A program made the translations under genes and the position numbers. A model generated the notes under the pieces. It did not search any database. It saw nothing but the letters and a program-made list of their open reading frames with translations, and had not been told where the DNA came from. Positions 16,953-25,387 of a DNA stretch of 64,000 bases are shown one piece after another; position 1 is the stretch's first letter, and each line of letters opens with the position of its first letter. Source of the stretch: XYD12-FULL-36-8 sp964391015 (GTDB taxonomy: Bacteria; Bacteroidota; Ignavibacteria; Ignavibacteriales; Ignavibacteriaceae). Location of the stretch: the NCBI GenBank assembly GCA_964391015.1, contig CAYMKU010000008.1, forward strand, positions 44,002 to 108,001, in the 5' to 3' direction.

Positions 16953-19046
16953 TTATTTCAAAAGCACCATACTCTTTGTCTGAACAAAGTCCTCTGTTTG
17001 AATCCTATAAAAATACACACCGCTCGGATATTCACTAGCATTCCAATCAGTCTGATAACTTCCGGTGTTCAATACTTCATTAACTAATGTCTCAACTTCC
17101 CTTCCTAACAAATCATAAATTAGAAGTTTTACGAATGATTTCTTTGGGACATCGAATTTGATATTAGTAATGGGATTAAATGGGTTTGGAAAATTTTGTT
17201 TCAAACTAAATCCGGATGGAACTTCCGCGCTTATGTTTTGTATTCCTATAATTTCCGAAAGTGATCGATGCCAAACAGAGAAGTAAGAGGTTCCGGCAAA
17301 AATGTCATTACCTGCAATTAATAATTCAGTTACACCTGGAATTTGATTGAAGCCTTGATTTTTCTCTATCCAAGTAACTCCATCATTAGTAGTCAAATAA
17401 ACACCATTATAATTAGACCCAGAAACACCTGCAAAGATATTGCTTCCGTCAATTAAAATAGATTGTATTCTATAACCACTTAAACCCAATAATGACCAGT
17501 TGGCACCGTTGTTTGTTGATTTATAAATGCCTGCATTTGCACCAATAGCTCCTGCATAAATAGAATTCCCATTCATCGCAAGACAAGCGATATTTGCAGT
17601 AAGAGAAGTTTGTGACCATGTGCTGCCATTATCAAAAGAAATATAAACACCGGACCTGCCAACTAAAATAGTGTCTCCTTTAATCAATATTGAATTTACT
17701 CCATGGTTGTAAGAAGTTTGCACCCAGTTGTCTCCACCGTTTATGGACTTGTATAAATCAAAAACATCTCCTGCGAATACATTATTGCCGCTTGCGGCTA
17801 CCGCATCTATTGCAACATTGCTTAGTCCGGTATAAACCCAATTTAAACCATTGTTTGAACTCTTATAAATTCCACCTTCAATTGACGAAAAACCTCGAAG
17901 ACCTGCGAATACATAAGAACCATTGAAAGCCATGGAGCCTATTGATTCGAAAGGTAATCCGTTGCTTGAGGGAATCCAATTGTTTCCATTATTAGTTGAT
18001 CTAAAAATTCCATCTCCCTGGGTTCCTGCTAATATTGTATTTCCAATCAAAACCAAAGAAGATATATATTCTGTTGGAAGTCCAATTCTTTCCCAATTGT
18101 TTCCCAAATTTGCTGAATAATAAATACCAGTTATTGTTTGACTAGCATATGATCCCCCACAATAAATCCCGGTGTAATTAGATGAAATGGACGGAATATA
18201 TGTATTATTATTTAAACCACTACTTACCTTAATCCAATTTGCTCCATTATTTGAGCTTCTGTATATACCGGTATCTCCGGAAGCAAAAAAGTTATTACTG
18301 TAATAATGAACATATTGTGTTGTTCTAACTGAATTCGTAGATGACCAATTATTTCCATTATTAGAACTATAATAAATTCCGGTAGAGGTTGAGTTTGAAG
18401 CTGCAACTATATTATTACCGTTTAAGGCAATGTGAACATAACTGCCAAAGGTCGTTAATTTTGTCGACCAATTGTCACCATTATTTGTACTTAAGTAAAC
18501 AATATTTCCTGCCCCCACAAATATATTGTTACTTGACACTTCAATTGATCTTACCACACTTCCGCTTAATCCAACGGGCGTCCAGCTAGCTCCCTGGTCA
18601 GAACTTCTATAAATTCCATCAGCCCCAGCAAATATATAATTCCCGGCAATTCCGATTGATTTCACATCTATATTTAGCATTCCAGCGAAAGTCCAATTGG
18701 TATCGTTCAATGGTTTTTTATAGATTCCTTTGTCGAAAATCCCTGCTCCACCTGCAGCAGCATATATCATTTGGTTATTCGTATCAATTTCAATTGCATA
18801 TATTACATTTCCTTCTAATCCAATTCGCATCCAGATTATACCGTTGTTTGTACTTTTATAAATACCAAGTATATCAGGGCTTCCTGCTGTACTTCCTGCA
18901 TATATATCATTCCCGTTTCCGCATACAACCGAAATCTGGCCTCCATGGGGTCCATTCGATTGAATCCATTGTGAAAGGCAATTTTCAATGTTCATTGAAC
19001 ATTGTGAAATAATTGAAATTGTTAAAATGGAAATTAGTTTTTTCAT
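16953..19046 (-). CDS. exported Asp-box beta-propeller protein with T9SS sorting domain
   Basis: 697 residues. A hydrophobic N-terminal signal (ending NCLS) is followed by about 13 repeats of the form GIYxSSNNGxNW with GNNIFAG-like strands, the Asp-box pattern of sialidase/Vps10-type propellers; two stacked propellers would fit. The last 85 residues include NFPNPFNPITNI and LLGREVETLV and end in KSMVLLK, a T9SS type A sorting domain. It is a surface or secreted protein with unknown ligand. It stands alone between the PIN toxin and the repeat cluster at 19.3-20.2 kb. Internal repeats make copy-number change likely. Confidence 0.85.
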   Translation of the reverse strand: MKKLISILTISIISQCSMNIENCLSQWIQSNGPHGGQISVVCGNGNDIYAGSTAGSPDILGIYKSTNNGIIWMRIGLEGNVIYAIEIDTNNQMIYAAAGGAGIFDKGIYKKPLNDTNWTFAGMLNIDVKSIGIAGNYIFAGADGIYRSSDQGASWTPVGLSGSVVRSIEVSSNNIFVGAGNIVYLSTNNGDNWSTKLTTFGSYVHIALNGNNIVAASNSTSTGIYYSSNNGNNWSSTNSVRTTQYVHYYSNNFFASGDTGIYRSSNNGANWIKVSSGLNNNTYIPSISSNYTGIYCGGSYASQTITGIYYSANLGNNWERIGLPTEYISSLVLIGNTILAGTQGDGIFRSTNNGNNWIPSSNGLPFESIGSMAFNGSYVFAGLRGFSSIEGGIYKSSNNGLNWVYTGLSNVAIDAVAASGNNVFAGDVFDLYKSINGGDNWVQTSYNHGVNSILIKGDTILVGRSGVYISFDNGSTWSQTSLTANIACLAMNGNSIYAGAIGANAGIYKSTNNGANWSLLGLSGYRIQSILIDGSNIFAGVSGSNYNGVYLTTNDGVTWIEKNQGFNQIPGVTELLIAGNDIFAGTSYFSVWHRSLSEIIGIQNISAEVPSGFSLKQNFPNPFNPITNIKFDVPKKSFVKLLIYDLLGREVETLVNEVLNTGSYQTDWNASEYPSGVYFYRIQTEDFVQTKSMVLLK

Positions 19047-19311
19047 TTCGTTGCTCCTTCGATTATTTAAAATAGTTAGATTAATTAAATTTACTTCTTA
19101 AAACTATTATTTATCGAAAATTAAGAATTTAGTTTTGCTAAATCAAATTAAATTATTTTGGAGATTGATGAAACTGAGATTTGGTTGTAACCGATCGGGG
19201 AACATGTTGGTCAAATATTCAATTTTCATAGATGGTTTAAAACCATTTAAAAATTTAATTTTGAATTTCGCAATCTTAGTCAAGTTTAAGTTTTTACTTG
19301 CCTCTTTCCCC

Positions 19312-19463
19312 GCCGTTGTTGGTGTTCCAAAAAGTTTGCATATGTAATCTTTAAAATTTATAACACTTTTTGTGCAAACTTTTTGGTCACCAACAACAAA
19401 AAGCTTCCAATAGGTAATCAGCCTTGTTTAACATTGATAAATTCTTCCTGTGAAATTAATTTT
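19312..19463 (+). repeat. REP-like palindromic repeat, copy A
   Basis: The core 19315-19397 is an imperfect palindrome: GTTGTTGGTGTTCC with AAAAAGTTTGCA on the left and TGCAAACTTTTTGG with TCACCAACAAC on the right. The whole 152-base unit matches 44811-44962 with a single visible base difference. It lies just upstream of a decayed REP-type transposase, and an inverted copy lies just downstream (20117-20200). Confidence 0.85.
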
Positions 19464-19575
19464 ACATCGAGATTATGAACAAAAAAATTTGGGAGTGATG
19501 ATAAATAATTTTTACTTCTTTTCCCGCCGTTTTGGTCACCAACAACAAAAAGAAAATTTGGGAATGATGATAAAA

Positions 19576-20088
19576 ATTTTTACTTCTTTACTGCAACCGT
19601 TCTAGAATGGAAACACATCCTGAAGTTTGATAAATATAAAGACATCATAGTTGAGAGTTTTAAATTTCTGGTAAAAGAAAAAAGAGTCAGGATCTTTGCT
19701 TTTGTCATAATGCCAAATCATTTTCATACTGTCTGGAAAATAAACAAGAGTCTTTAGAAATCTGATTTTCAGAGAGATTCAATGAAATACACCGGTCAAA
19801 TAATTCTAAGGGATTTAAACTAATTATAAAGAAATACACAGATCATTGTATGTGGTAGCAAAGAACAGGAATCATCAGTTCTGGGAAAGAAGCCCTCTTT
19901 CAATACCAATGTACTCACAGAAAGTAGTTAAACAGAAAATATATTACATTCATGGAAATCCCATTAATCCCAAATGGAATCTCGGAGATGAGCCACAGGA
20001 CTACAAATATTCATCAGCTTGATTTTATTATACCGGTGTAGATGAGTTTGGTTTTTTAGAAAACTATATGGATGTCTTAAATGAATAG
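19576..20088 (+). pseudogene. decayed REP-associated (IS200-like, HUH) transposase
   Basis: Translated in pieces, this stretch gives FFTATVLEWKHILKF, FAFVIMPNHFHTVWK (HUH motif HFH), then MKYTGQIILRDLN, NRNHQFWERSPLSI, IYYIHGNPINPKW and DYKYSSA-FYYTGVDEFGFLENY. These are the conserved blocks, in order, of the Y1/REP-associated tyrosine transposases. Internal stops (for example at 19755) and frame changes show it is dead. Palindromic repeats in opposite orientation flank it (19315 and 20117), the classical REP-transposase arrangement. Just upstream, a TTGGGARTGATGATAAA segment is duplicated around a partial repeat (19496-19590). Confidence 0.85.
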
Positions 20089-20116
20089 GAGTGTGCTTCG
20101 TCAGGGGAGAGTTTTT

Positions 20117-20200
20117 GTTGTTGGTGACCAAAAAGTTTGCACAATGTGTGTTATAAATTTTATAAATTAAAATATGCAAACTTTTTGGAACACCAACAAC
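20117..20200 (-). repeat. REP-like palindromic repeat, copy B (inverted)
   Basis: GTTGTTGGTGACC with AAAAAGTTTGCA through TGCAAACTTTTTGG with AACACCAACAAC: the same palindrome as copy A but in reverse orientation, with a diverged centre. A partial further copy (ACTTTTTGGTCACAGACAACAAC) follows at about 20214-20236. Confidence 0.8.
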
Positions 20201-20364
20201 GACGGCGAAAACGAACTTTTTGGTCACAGACAACAACGCTTCAGGAATGTAAACTCTTTGTCGCAAAACGATTTTGAATTCATCTTGATATGATAAAAGA
20301 ATTGAATTATTTTTAAACCGAACGAGAGAAAAGTTTTCTCGAAAAAGTTATTATTAATTTTCAA

Positions 20365-21009
20365 TTGTTAACTTCCCCTGCAATGATCAAAATAAGGAAG
20401 TATTGCTTAATTGCTATTTTGATTTTCTTACACATCTCACCGTTATTCTCCCAGGATATATTTCACGGATGTGGTATGGAAGGTGAATCAGACAGAGAAT
20501 ATATTAAAACAATGAACAGATTGAAAAACCGGTATAACATCCCCTCGACAAATGATTTTGATAATACTGTTTCGTTCAGTTCCTTTTTAACAACCGGAGA
20601 TGATGTAGGCAGATTTAGAGAAAACAAGGCTGTAGAAATTATTGCGTGGGTCAGTGAGGTGAAATGGGGAAGTAAAGAATCATGCAACTGTTCTCATACC
20701 GGACAGAATTTACAGGACGTTCATATCGAACTTGTCAGGACAAAAAATTCAACGTCACAAAGAAAAGTTGTCGTTGCGGAAATAACTCCGAGATTAAGAA
20801 AAATATTATTTGTCGGACTCGGAATAACCATGAATAATTCACTGTTAAGGAATACTCTGAAAAAGCACAAAGTAAAAATAAAGGGCTGGTTGTTTTTTGA
20901 CTGGCAGCATATAACCGAGTCAGAGAACACAGATCCGGGTGATGATGATAATATCAGAGCAACTGCCTGGGAAATTCACCCTATTACCGAAATAGAAATT
21001 ATTCAGTAG
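20365..21009 (+). CDS. exported protein of unknown function
   Basis: Up to 214 residues. A signal peptide is clear if translation starts at the second Met (20383): KIRKYCLIAILIFLHISPLFSQ. The mature part begins DIFHGCGMEGESD and has two strand-rich segments, one with AVEIIAWVSEVKWGSKESC and CNCSHTG, and one ending in RATAWEIHPITEIEI, reminiscent of an OB-fold-like export family that I cannot name. Three to four Cys near residues 35 and 108-110 could form disulfides. Neither start has a good ribosome binding site. It stands alone just beyond the repeat cluster. Confidence 0.6.
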   Translation: MLTSPAMIKIRKYCLIAILIFLHISPLFSQDIFHGCGMEGESDREYIKTMNRLKNRYNIPSTNDFDNTVSFSSFLTTGDDVGRFRENKAVEIIAWVSEVKWGSKESCNCSHTGQNLQDVHIELVRTKNSTSQRKVVVAEITPRLRKILFVGLGITMNNSLLRNTLKKHKVKIKGWLFFDWQHITESENTDPGDDDNIRATAWEIHPITEIEIIQ

Positions 21010-21121
21010 CTTTAATATGAGAACAAAGAGGATTTCAAGAATGAAAGAATCCATTAACAGTCCTTTCCCGGTCTCCACCTTTGACTTCAGCGGGCTCCCG
21101 TGTTACTATCTGCTTTTCCAC

Positions 21122-21349
21122 TCACCCTCTCGGCGGAAACGGGTCATTACCATAACTATTTCTCCTGTTTATCACACCGTTCTTTTTATGAATAAAAAGT
21201 TCGGACTTCTGATTTAAAGCAATTCTCTTGCCTATTCTGATTGCATCTTTCTTGAACTTTGTCATTACTGTATATTTTTTGTTCCCGAATCCTTTCACTG
21301 CCCATTTGCCCTGGTGCGGGACAACATGTTGATTTTTTTTTCTACTCAT
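21122..21349 (-). CDS. DUF2188-family small protein
   Basis: 75 residues with HVVPHQGKWAVKGFGNKKY, a central helix (KKDAIRIGKRIALNQKSEL), then IHKKNGVINRRNSYGNDPFPPRG. These are the recognisable blocks of DUF2188, a small protein built around two beta hairpins and a helix whose function is not established. It covers essentially the whole family length. It is the last of several short leftward genes in 21.1-23.0 kb; spacing of 133 bases to the next suggests no tight operon. Confidence 0.75.
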   Translation of the reverse strand: MSRKKNQHVVPHQGKWAVKGFGNKKYTVMTKFKKDAIRIGKRIALNQKSELFIHKKNGVINRRNSYGNDPFPPRG

Positions 21350-21482
21350 TGCTCATTAATTTTAATTATAGAAAATATTGTTTCCTCTTCAAAACCCCAC
21401 CTTATCCCCCACCTGATCGGGCAGGCATATGAGGAGGGACATGAAGTAAATTTCAAATTTCGAAAAGACCTTGAAACGAGCT

Positions 21483-21890
21483 TTACCCAGCGACTTCAAC
21501 TTTCTCTTTTCTCTTTCCCTTTTGCAGTCCTAACCCATAACCTGTCACTCCTCCTCCGAATATGTATCCAACTATTTTTGCCATCTCAATTAACAGCTCA
21601 TCTTTATTCATAAACATTGAAAGCGTTATCAAAGAAAAAAATAATATTATGACGACTGTTATTATAACTAATAAATTTTTTTCTCTTTTTCTTTCTATCT
21701 CTCTCATGCATTTGATATCTTCCGATTGAACCTTTAGCGAGTTTTTAGCAAACTCATAATTATTTTCATATTGGATCCTCTTATTCTCAAGCTCATGTTT
21801 TCTAATTTCAAGGTCCTTAAGATGAAGCTCGAAAAATTGCTCGGTGAATAAAGGATACTCTTGCGGCTTACCCGCAAATATTTTTCCCAT
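21483..21890 (-). CDS. coiled-coil membrane protein of unknown function
   Basis: 135 residues. A charged helical N-terminal half (about 20-68, rich in E, K and L) is followed by a hydrophobic segment (about 74-95) and a glycine-rich second one (about 105-122, VGYIFGGGVTGYGLGLQ), ending in a basic tail. This is a plausible two-TM protein with a cytoplasmic coiled coil. No family recognised. Its start overlaps the 3' end of the doubtful 21868 reading frame. Confidence 0.5.
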   Translation of the reverse strand: MGKIFAGKPQEYPLFTEQFFELHLKDLEIRKHELENKRIQYENNYEFAKNSLKVQSEDIKCMREIERKREKNLLVIITVVIILFFSLITLSMFMNKDELLIEMAKIVGYIFGGGVTGYGLGLQKGKRKEKVEVAG

Positions 21891-22116
21891 AAGTCTGATT
21901 TTTTAAATTTAGCTTTTTTAAAATGTGTTTTGTAAAACTGCCAATGACAGATATTCTTCCGAAATCATGCGATCCTAAATCAGGTGCAATGATAATCGTA
22001 TCTAAGTTTTCATATTCAAAATGGTTCATTGCATCCGGATACTCAGACAGAGTCAGAGTGTCTCTGCCCGAGAAGTATCGAGTGATGTTGTTTTGTTTAC
22101 TTTGCTTTCGATGCAC
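21868..22116 (-). CDS. doubtful or remnant reading frame
   Basis: 82 residues from a GTG at 22116. The segment DTIIIAPDLGSHDFGRISVI followed by a basic amphipathic helix looks protein-like. The frame lacks a clear ribosome binding site and overlaps the next gene by 23 bases. A palindromic element lies just upstream at 22154-22282, so this may be the tail of a gene interrupted by that insertion. No family recognised. Confidence 0.25.
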   Translation of the reverse strand: MHRKQSKQNNITRYFSGRDTLTLSEYPDAMNHFEYENLDTIIIAPDLGSHDFGRISVIGSFTKHILKKLNLKNQTYGKNICG

Positions 22117-22153
22117 CGGGAGAAACCCATCCCCTTTCCCCTTCCCTTTGTCA

Positions 22154-22282
22154 GAGGCTGTCTCAAAACTAAGAAAGCATTTTTACCACTAAGACACAAA
22201 GGCTCAAAGCAAAATGAAATCAAGGCTTTTTTCTTAGTGTCTTCGTGACTTTGTGGTTAAGCAAGAGTTTTGAGACAGCCTC
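22154..22282. mobile_element. MITE-like element with 17-bp terminal inverted repeats
   Basis: GAGGCTGTCTCAAAACT (22154-22170) and its exact complement (22266-22282) bound a 129-base element with no gene. Inside, ACCACTAAGACACAAAGG and CTTAGTGTCTTCGTGACTTT form a second, imperfect pair, so the element could fold on itself. No transposase of matching ends is seen in the window. It separates the 22370 gene from the doubtful 21868 frame. Confidence 0.75.
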
Positions 22283-22369
22283 GTCCAAGGGAAAGGGTAA
22301 AGAAGCTGCATTCAAGTCTTGTTACAGTGAACGAGGGGTTGGGTTGTGATCGCTTGAAAATTATTCAGA

Positions 22370-22984
22370 TCACGGTACTACAATCTTCACTATATCCGAA
22401 ACCCGTCCAACATCGTTATAATCGATCAAATAAATTGCATAATATTCTCGCTGCTCGGGTGTGCTCATATCTGCTTTTGGTCTCGAATCAGTAAAGAAAG
22501 TTCCGGTCTCTACTGCAATGAATTTGAATTCAGGTTCACTTCCGGTTCTCGAATACAACCTTATCCCGTCGCATGAGTTTTTTCTGTACTTAACTATCAC
22601 CTGCTGTCCGTTGTAACTTACCTTGAGAACTGGTTTTAGATCTTCATGAATCGGTAGTAAAGAATCTGATCCGATTATCCGAAGATCATCACCAATAGCT
22701 CTTGTGTATTGCTTTGATGATTTCACCTTCTTTGCAAAACGCCGCAGCTCTATTACTGCATTCTCTCTGCTAAGTCTGTTGTGCTCGTTTGATGCCATTG
22801 ATTCGGCTTTCTTTGAGTTCATCTGGGAAAATGCGTTCCTGTGTTCAAGAACTATATTCTTAGCACCTGTGACTTCTGCCGGATCCAGCTGAAGCACCTG
22901 CGCATGAATATCAATTTTGTTAATGAAATTTTCCTCAAACGAATCGAGGTCTCCGTCCCTTCTCGGGATGAAATCGTTTTTCAT
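22370..22984 (-). CDS. conserved hypothetical protein of the 'FIPRRDGD' type
   Basis: 204 residues. It begins MKNDFIPRRDGDLDSFEENF, followed by a long helical part (about 20-100) with ENAVIELRRFAKKVK and then a strand-rich domain (about 115-204) with a fibronectin-like feel (GIRLYSRTGSEPEFKF, REYYAIYLIDYND, VSDIVKIVVP). Similar proteins with an N-terminal (F/Y)IPxxDxxF motif, a helical bundle and an Fn3-like end recur in Bacteroidota; this is from memory and their role is unknown. AGGAGA precedes the ATG. No export signal. Confidence 0.65.
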   Translation of the reverse strand: MKNDFIPRRDGDLDSFEENFINKIDIHAQVLQLDPAEVTGAKNIVLEHRNAFSQMNSKKAESMASNEHNRLSRENAVIELRRFAKKVKSSKQYTRAIGDDLRIIGSDSLLPIHEDLKPVLKVSYNGQQVIVKYRKNSCDGIRLYSRTGSEPEFKFIAVETGTFFTDSRPKADMSTPEQREYYAIYLIDYNDVGRVSDIVKIVVP

Positions 22985-23102
22985 TGAAACATCTCCTTTC
23001 CTGCTTCCTATTTAGTAGGTTAGCAGATCTGATTTATTAGATTGATTTATTTTAAGTTTCCTGTTTTCCAGGATTTATGTAAAATCAAAAAGGTAGTTTT
23101 CT

Positions 23103-23630
23103 TTAATGAATCGACATTTTTAAATTTGCAGAATGATTTGTTGGAATGTTTGTGGTGTGTGTTTGAACTTTCGTATTACCTGAATGTATATTCGTGTAAT
23201 GAGTTTGTACCAACATTCCCGGTGTTGGGAACATCGTACTGTGTGAATGCATATTCTTACGATGCGAATGTACAATAATGCTGTACGAATATACTTTCAC
23301 ACTTCGTGTCGAAACATTCGCATTATACGAATGTACCATCGCTTTGTATGTTGGTAAACTCCAGCTGCAGGAATGTTTGTTCAGGAAGTACGAATGTATG
23401 ATCGTGCTACTTGTTTGGACCAACGTACTGTGTGATGCTCCATTCGCACGGCTCATTTTTACATTCCTGTCGTACGGATATACATTCCCGTTGAACGAAT
23501 TTACATTCAAGTCCTGCGAATATGCCAACGAGTAGAAAATATTTTTCTTCTTACCATACTGAAAATACATTGATATCCCGGTTGATGTAATCATAATATT
23601 TATAAGAATTAATGTTTGCATTAGACTCAT
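23103..23630 (-). CDS. 7-residue tandem-repeat protein
   Basis: 175 residues. An N-terminal hydrophobic segment (about 3-22) is followed by roughly 16 copies of a degenerate 7-residue unit such as NIHSGNT, KVQTHTT, NVSTRSV and MVHSYNA, with hydrophobic pairs every seventh position and Ser/Thr/His/Tyr/Asn between. The DNA period is 21 bp, so the frame is preserved over the array and long open frames also occur on the opposite strand. It may be a surface beta-solenoid-like protein, or the array may be noncoding and only look open. It lies 7 bases downstream of the propeller gene at 23638. Confidence 0.4.
   Translation of the reverse strand: MSLMQTLILINIMITSTGISMYFQYGKKKNIFYSLAYSQDLNVNSFNGNVYPYDRNVKMSRANGASHSTLVQTSSTIIHSYFLNKHSCSWSLPTYKAMVHSYNANVSTRSVKVYSYSIIVHSHRKNMHSHSTMFPTPGMLVQTHYTNIHSGNTKVQTHTTNIPTNHSANLKMSIH
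23140..23530. repeat. degenerate 21-bp tandem repeat array
   Basis: CGAATGTA/TACATTCG-like boxes recur about every 21 bases (or multiples) across about 390 bases. Units differ at many positions, so the array is old or diversified. Because 21 is divisible by three, all copies stay in the same frame on either strand. Confidence 0.65.
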
Positions 23631-23637
23631 ATCAGAT

Positions 23638-25185
23638 TTACTTGAGCAAAGTCATTTTAAGTGTGCGAGAATAATTTTTAGCTGTTAAAGTATAAAAGTA
23701 TATTCCTGATGGAACACCTGCTCCGTCAAATGCAATTGTATATGAACCGGCGATTTGCTGACCTTCAAAGAGAGTTCTTATTTCTTTTCCTGAAGTATTA
23801 TAAACTTTTAAAGAAATAAATTCATCTCTTGTCAAAGTGAATCTAATTTGTGTAGCCGGATTAAAAGGGTTCGGATAGTTTTGAAACAATAGAAAGTCAT
23901 CGGGAATACCGGTCGTTTGGTTGTATGTATTTCCATTGCCGCCATTTGTCGTATGATAAATATGAGGATCCATTACTCCGCCACTGCTGCCCGAATTTGG
24001 GAGAAAACCCGCAATGTAAGCATTGTATGAATCCAGAAAGTCAATATCTCTTAAGATCACACTCCGGTTGATCCCGGAGCCCCGCGAAGTCCAGTTTTCA
24101 CCGTAATCAGTTGAGCGAAGAATAATACACCGGCCATAGTCCGGGGAGTTTTGAAAATCACCGTACTTATTTCCAAGGATAGTTACAACTCCTGTATTTC
24201 TGCAAACACCAATTTTGTTTATAATGACAGAGTCAAGATTTAAATTGAGAGAATTCCAGGAATCCCCTCCGTTTGTAGTCCTGTAAATTCTTGAGTTTGG
24301 AATTTCAGAATCTGTGAAATAGTAACTGCACGCATAACCGGTTATTTTATCTGTAAATTTTATGTCATTAAATCCATTGTCAGCAAGATATGTCGTCTTA
24401 ATCCATGAAACTGCATTGTCATCAGATTTTAATATTATACCTTTGGTACCATTTGCCGAAGTCTCTTCAAATCCTGCTGCAAAAATTTTCCCATCAATGT
24501 ATTGAAGTCCATTCAAATCTCCTGAATTCAGAGGCAGGTTAACATTGGTCCATCCGGTGCCGCCGTCAGTGCTTATTGCTAATTTACCGGAGAAGTTAAC
24601 GCCCGCTTGACGCGTTCCGATGACGATAAGATTATCTTGATTCATAAACTCCAACTGATACAAATAACTGAAATCATCTGGAACATTTCCGAAGATAAAC
24701 CATGAAGCACCTGCATCAGTTGTTTTCAATGTAACCGCAGAATAGGTAATATTGCCTGTAATACCCATTGCTGAGCGATAATGATCCTCCGATCTGAAAA
24801 GATTCCATGAATATGATGATCTATCATTTGCAACTGACGAGTTTATGGCTCCGACTGCAAAGGCAGTGTTTTCTGAAATGAATTTTATATTTGTAATTGC
24901 CCTGACAGAGGAAGGGATTACGGATGATAGCCAATGAGCACCGCCGTCAGCAGTATAAAAGGACTTTCCTGAAATACTATTATCTAATGGATCCGGGTAC
25001 CATCCCCCTGCAATACCATTTTGATAATTAAAGAAATCTATACTCAGAACGATTCCCATACCCTGAGGAGGATGCTGCTGAATCCATTGGCTGAAGGTTG
25101 TGCTGTTAAGAAGGATAAAAAATAAAAGAGAAATTAAAAAGGATTTGTTGAAGATTTTATTTATTGCTTCATTGGAATTTTTCAT
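23638..25185 (-). CDS. exported beta-propeller protein with T9SS sorting domain
   Basis: 515 residues. A signal peptide (hydrophobic 14-27, ending TTFS) follows a polar N-terminal extension. Several propeller blades carry motifs such as FYTADGGAHW, KTTDAGASW, YRTTNGGDSW and RSTDYGENW. The last 85 residues include NYPNPFNPATQI and SGKEIRTLFEG and end in KMTLLK, a T9SS type A sorting domain. It should be secreted. It is head-to-head with the helical paralog at 25388 (202 bases between starts). An upstream in-frame Met is possible, but the chosen one gives the best signal peptide. Confidence 0.85.
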   Translation of the reverse strand: MKNSNEAINKIFNKSFLISLLFFILLNSTTFSQWIQQHPPQGMGIVLSIDFFNYQNGIAGGWYPDPLDNSISGKSFYTADGGAHWLSSVIPSSVRAITNIKFISENTAFAVGAINSSVANDRSSYSWNLFRSEDHYRSAMGITGNITYSAVTLKTTDAGASWFIFGNVPDDFSYLYQLEFMNQDNLIVIGTRQAGVNFSGKLAISTDGGTGWTNVNLPLNSGDLNGLQYIDGKIFAAGFEETSANGTKGIILKSDDNAVSWIKTTYLADNGFNDIKFTDKITGYACSYYFTDSEIPNSRIYRTTNGGDSWNSLNLNLDSVIINKIGVCRNTGVVTILGNKYGDFQNSPDYGRCIILRSTDYGENWTSRGSGINRSVILRDIDFLDSYNAYIAGFLPNSGSSGGVMDPHIYHTTNGGNGNTYNQTTGIPDDFLLFQNYPNPFNPATQIRFTLTRDEFISLKVYNTSGKEIRTLFEGQQIAGSYTIAFDGAGVPSGIYFYTLTAKNYSRTLKMTLLK

Positions 25186-25387
25186 GTTACTTTATTGGTT
25201 TAAAGTTCTAAAAAATTTTTGCTGTGATGAAGCCTATTGCGTATATCAGAAATATTTGACAAATTGTTTGAACAAAACTATTGAGACTTTACCTTTTTGT
25301 CAAAGGACAATTTTTTTAATTTGTGAAAATACTCCTGCAAAACCTTATCTTTAAAGGGTTTGCGGAGATTAACTTTTTTTATTCTTC

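Noticed and set aside
23042..23535. Plus-strand frames of 78 and 85 residues across the 21-bp array
   Set aside because: They stay open only because the repeat unit is a multiple of three; no ribosome binding site and no protein-like segment outside the array.
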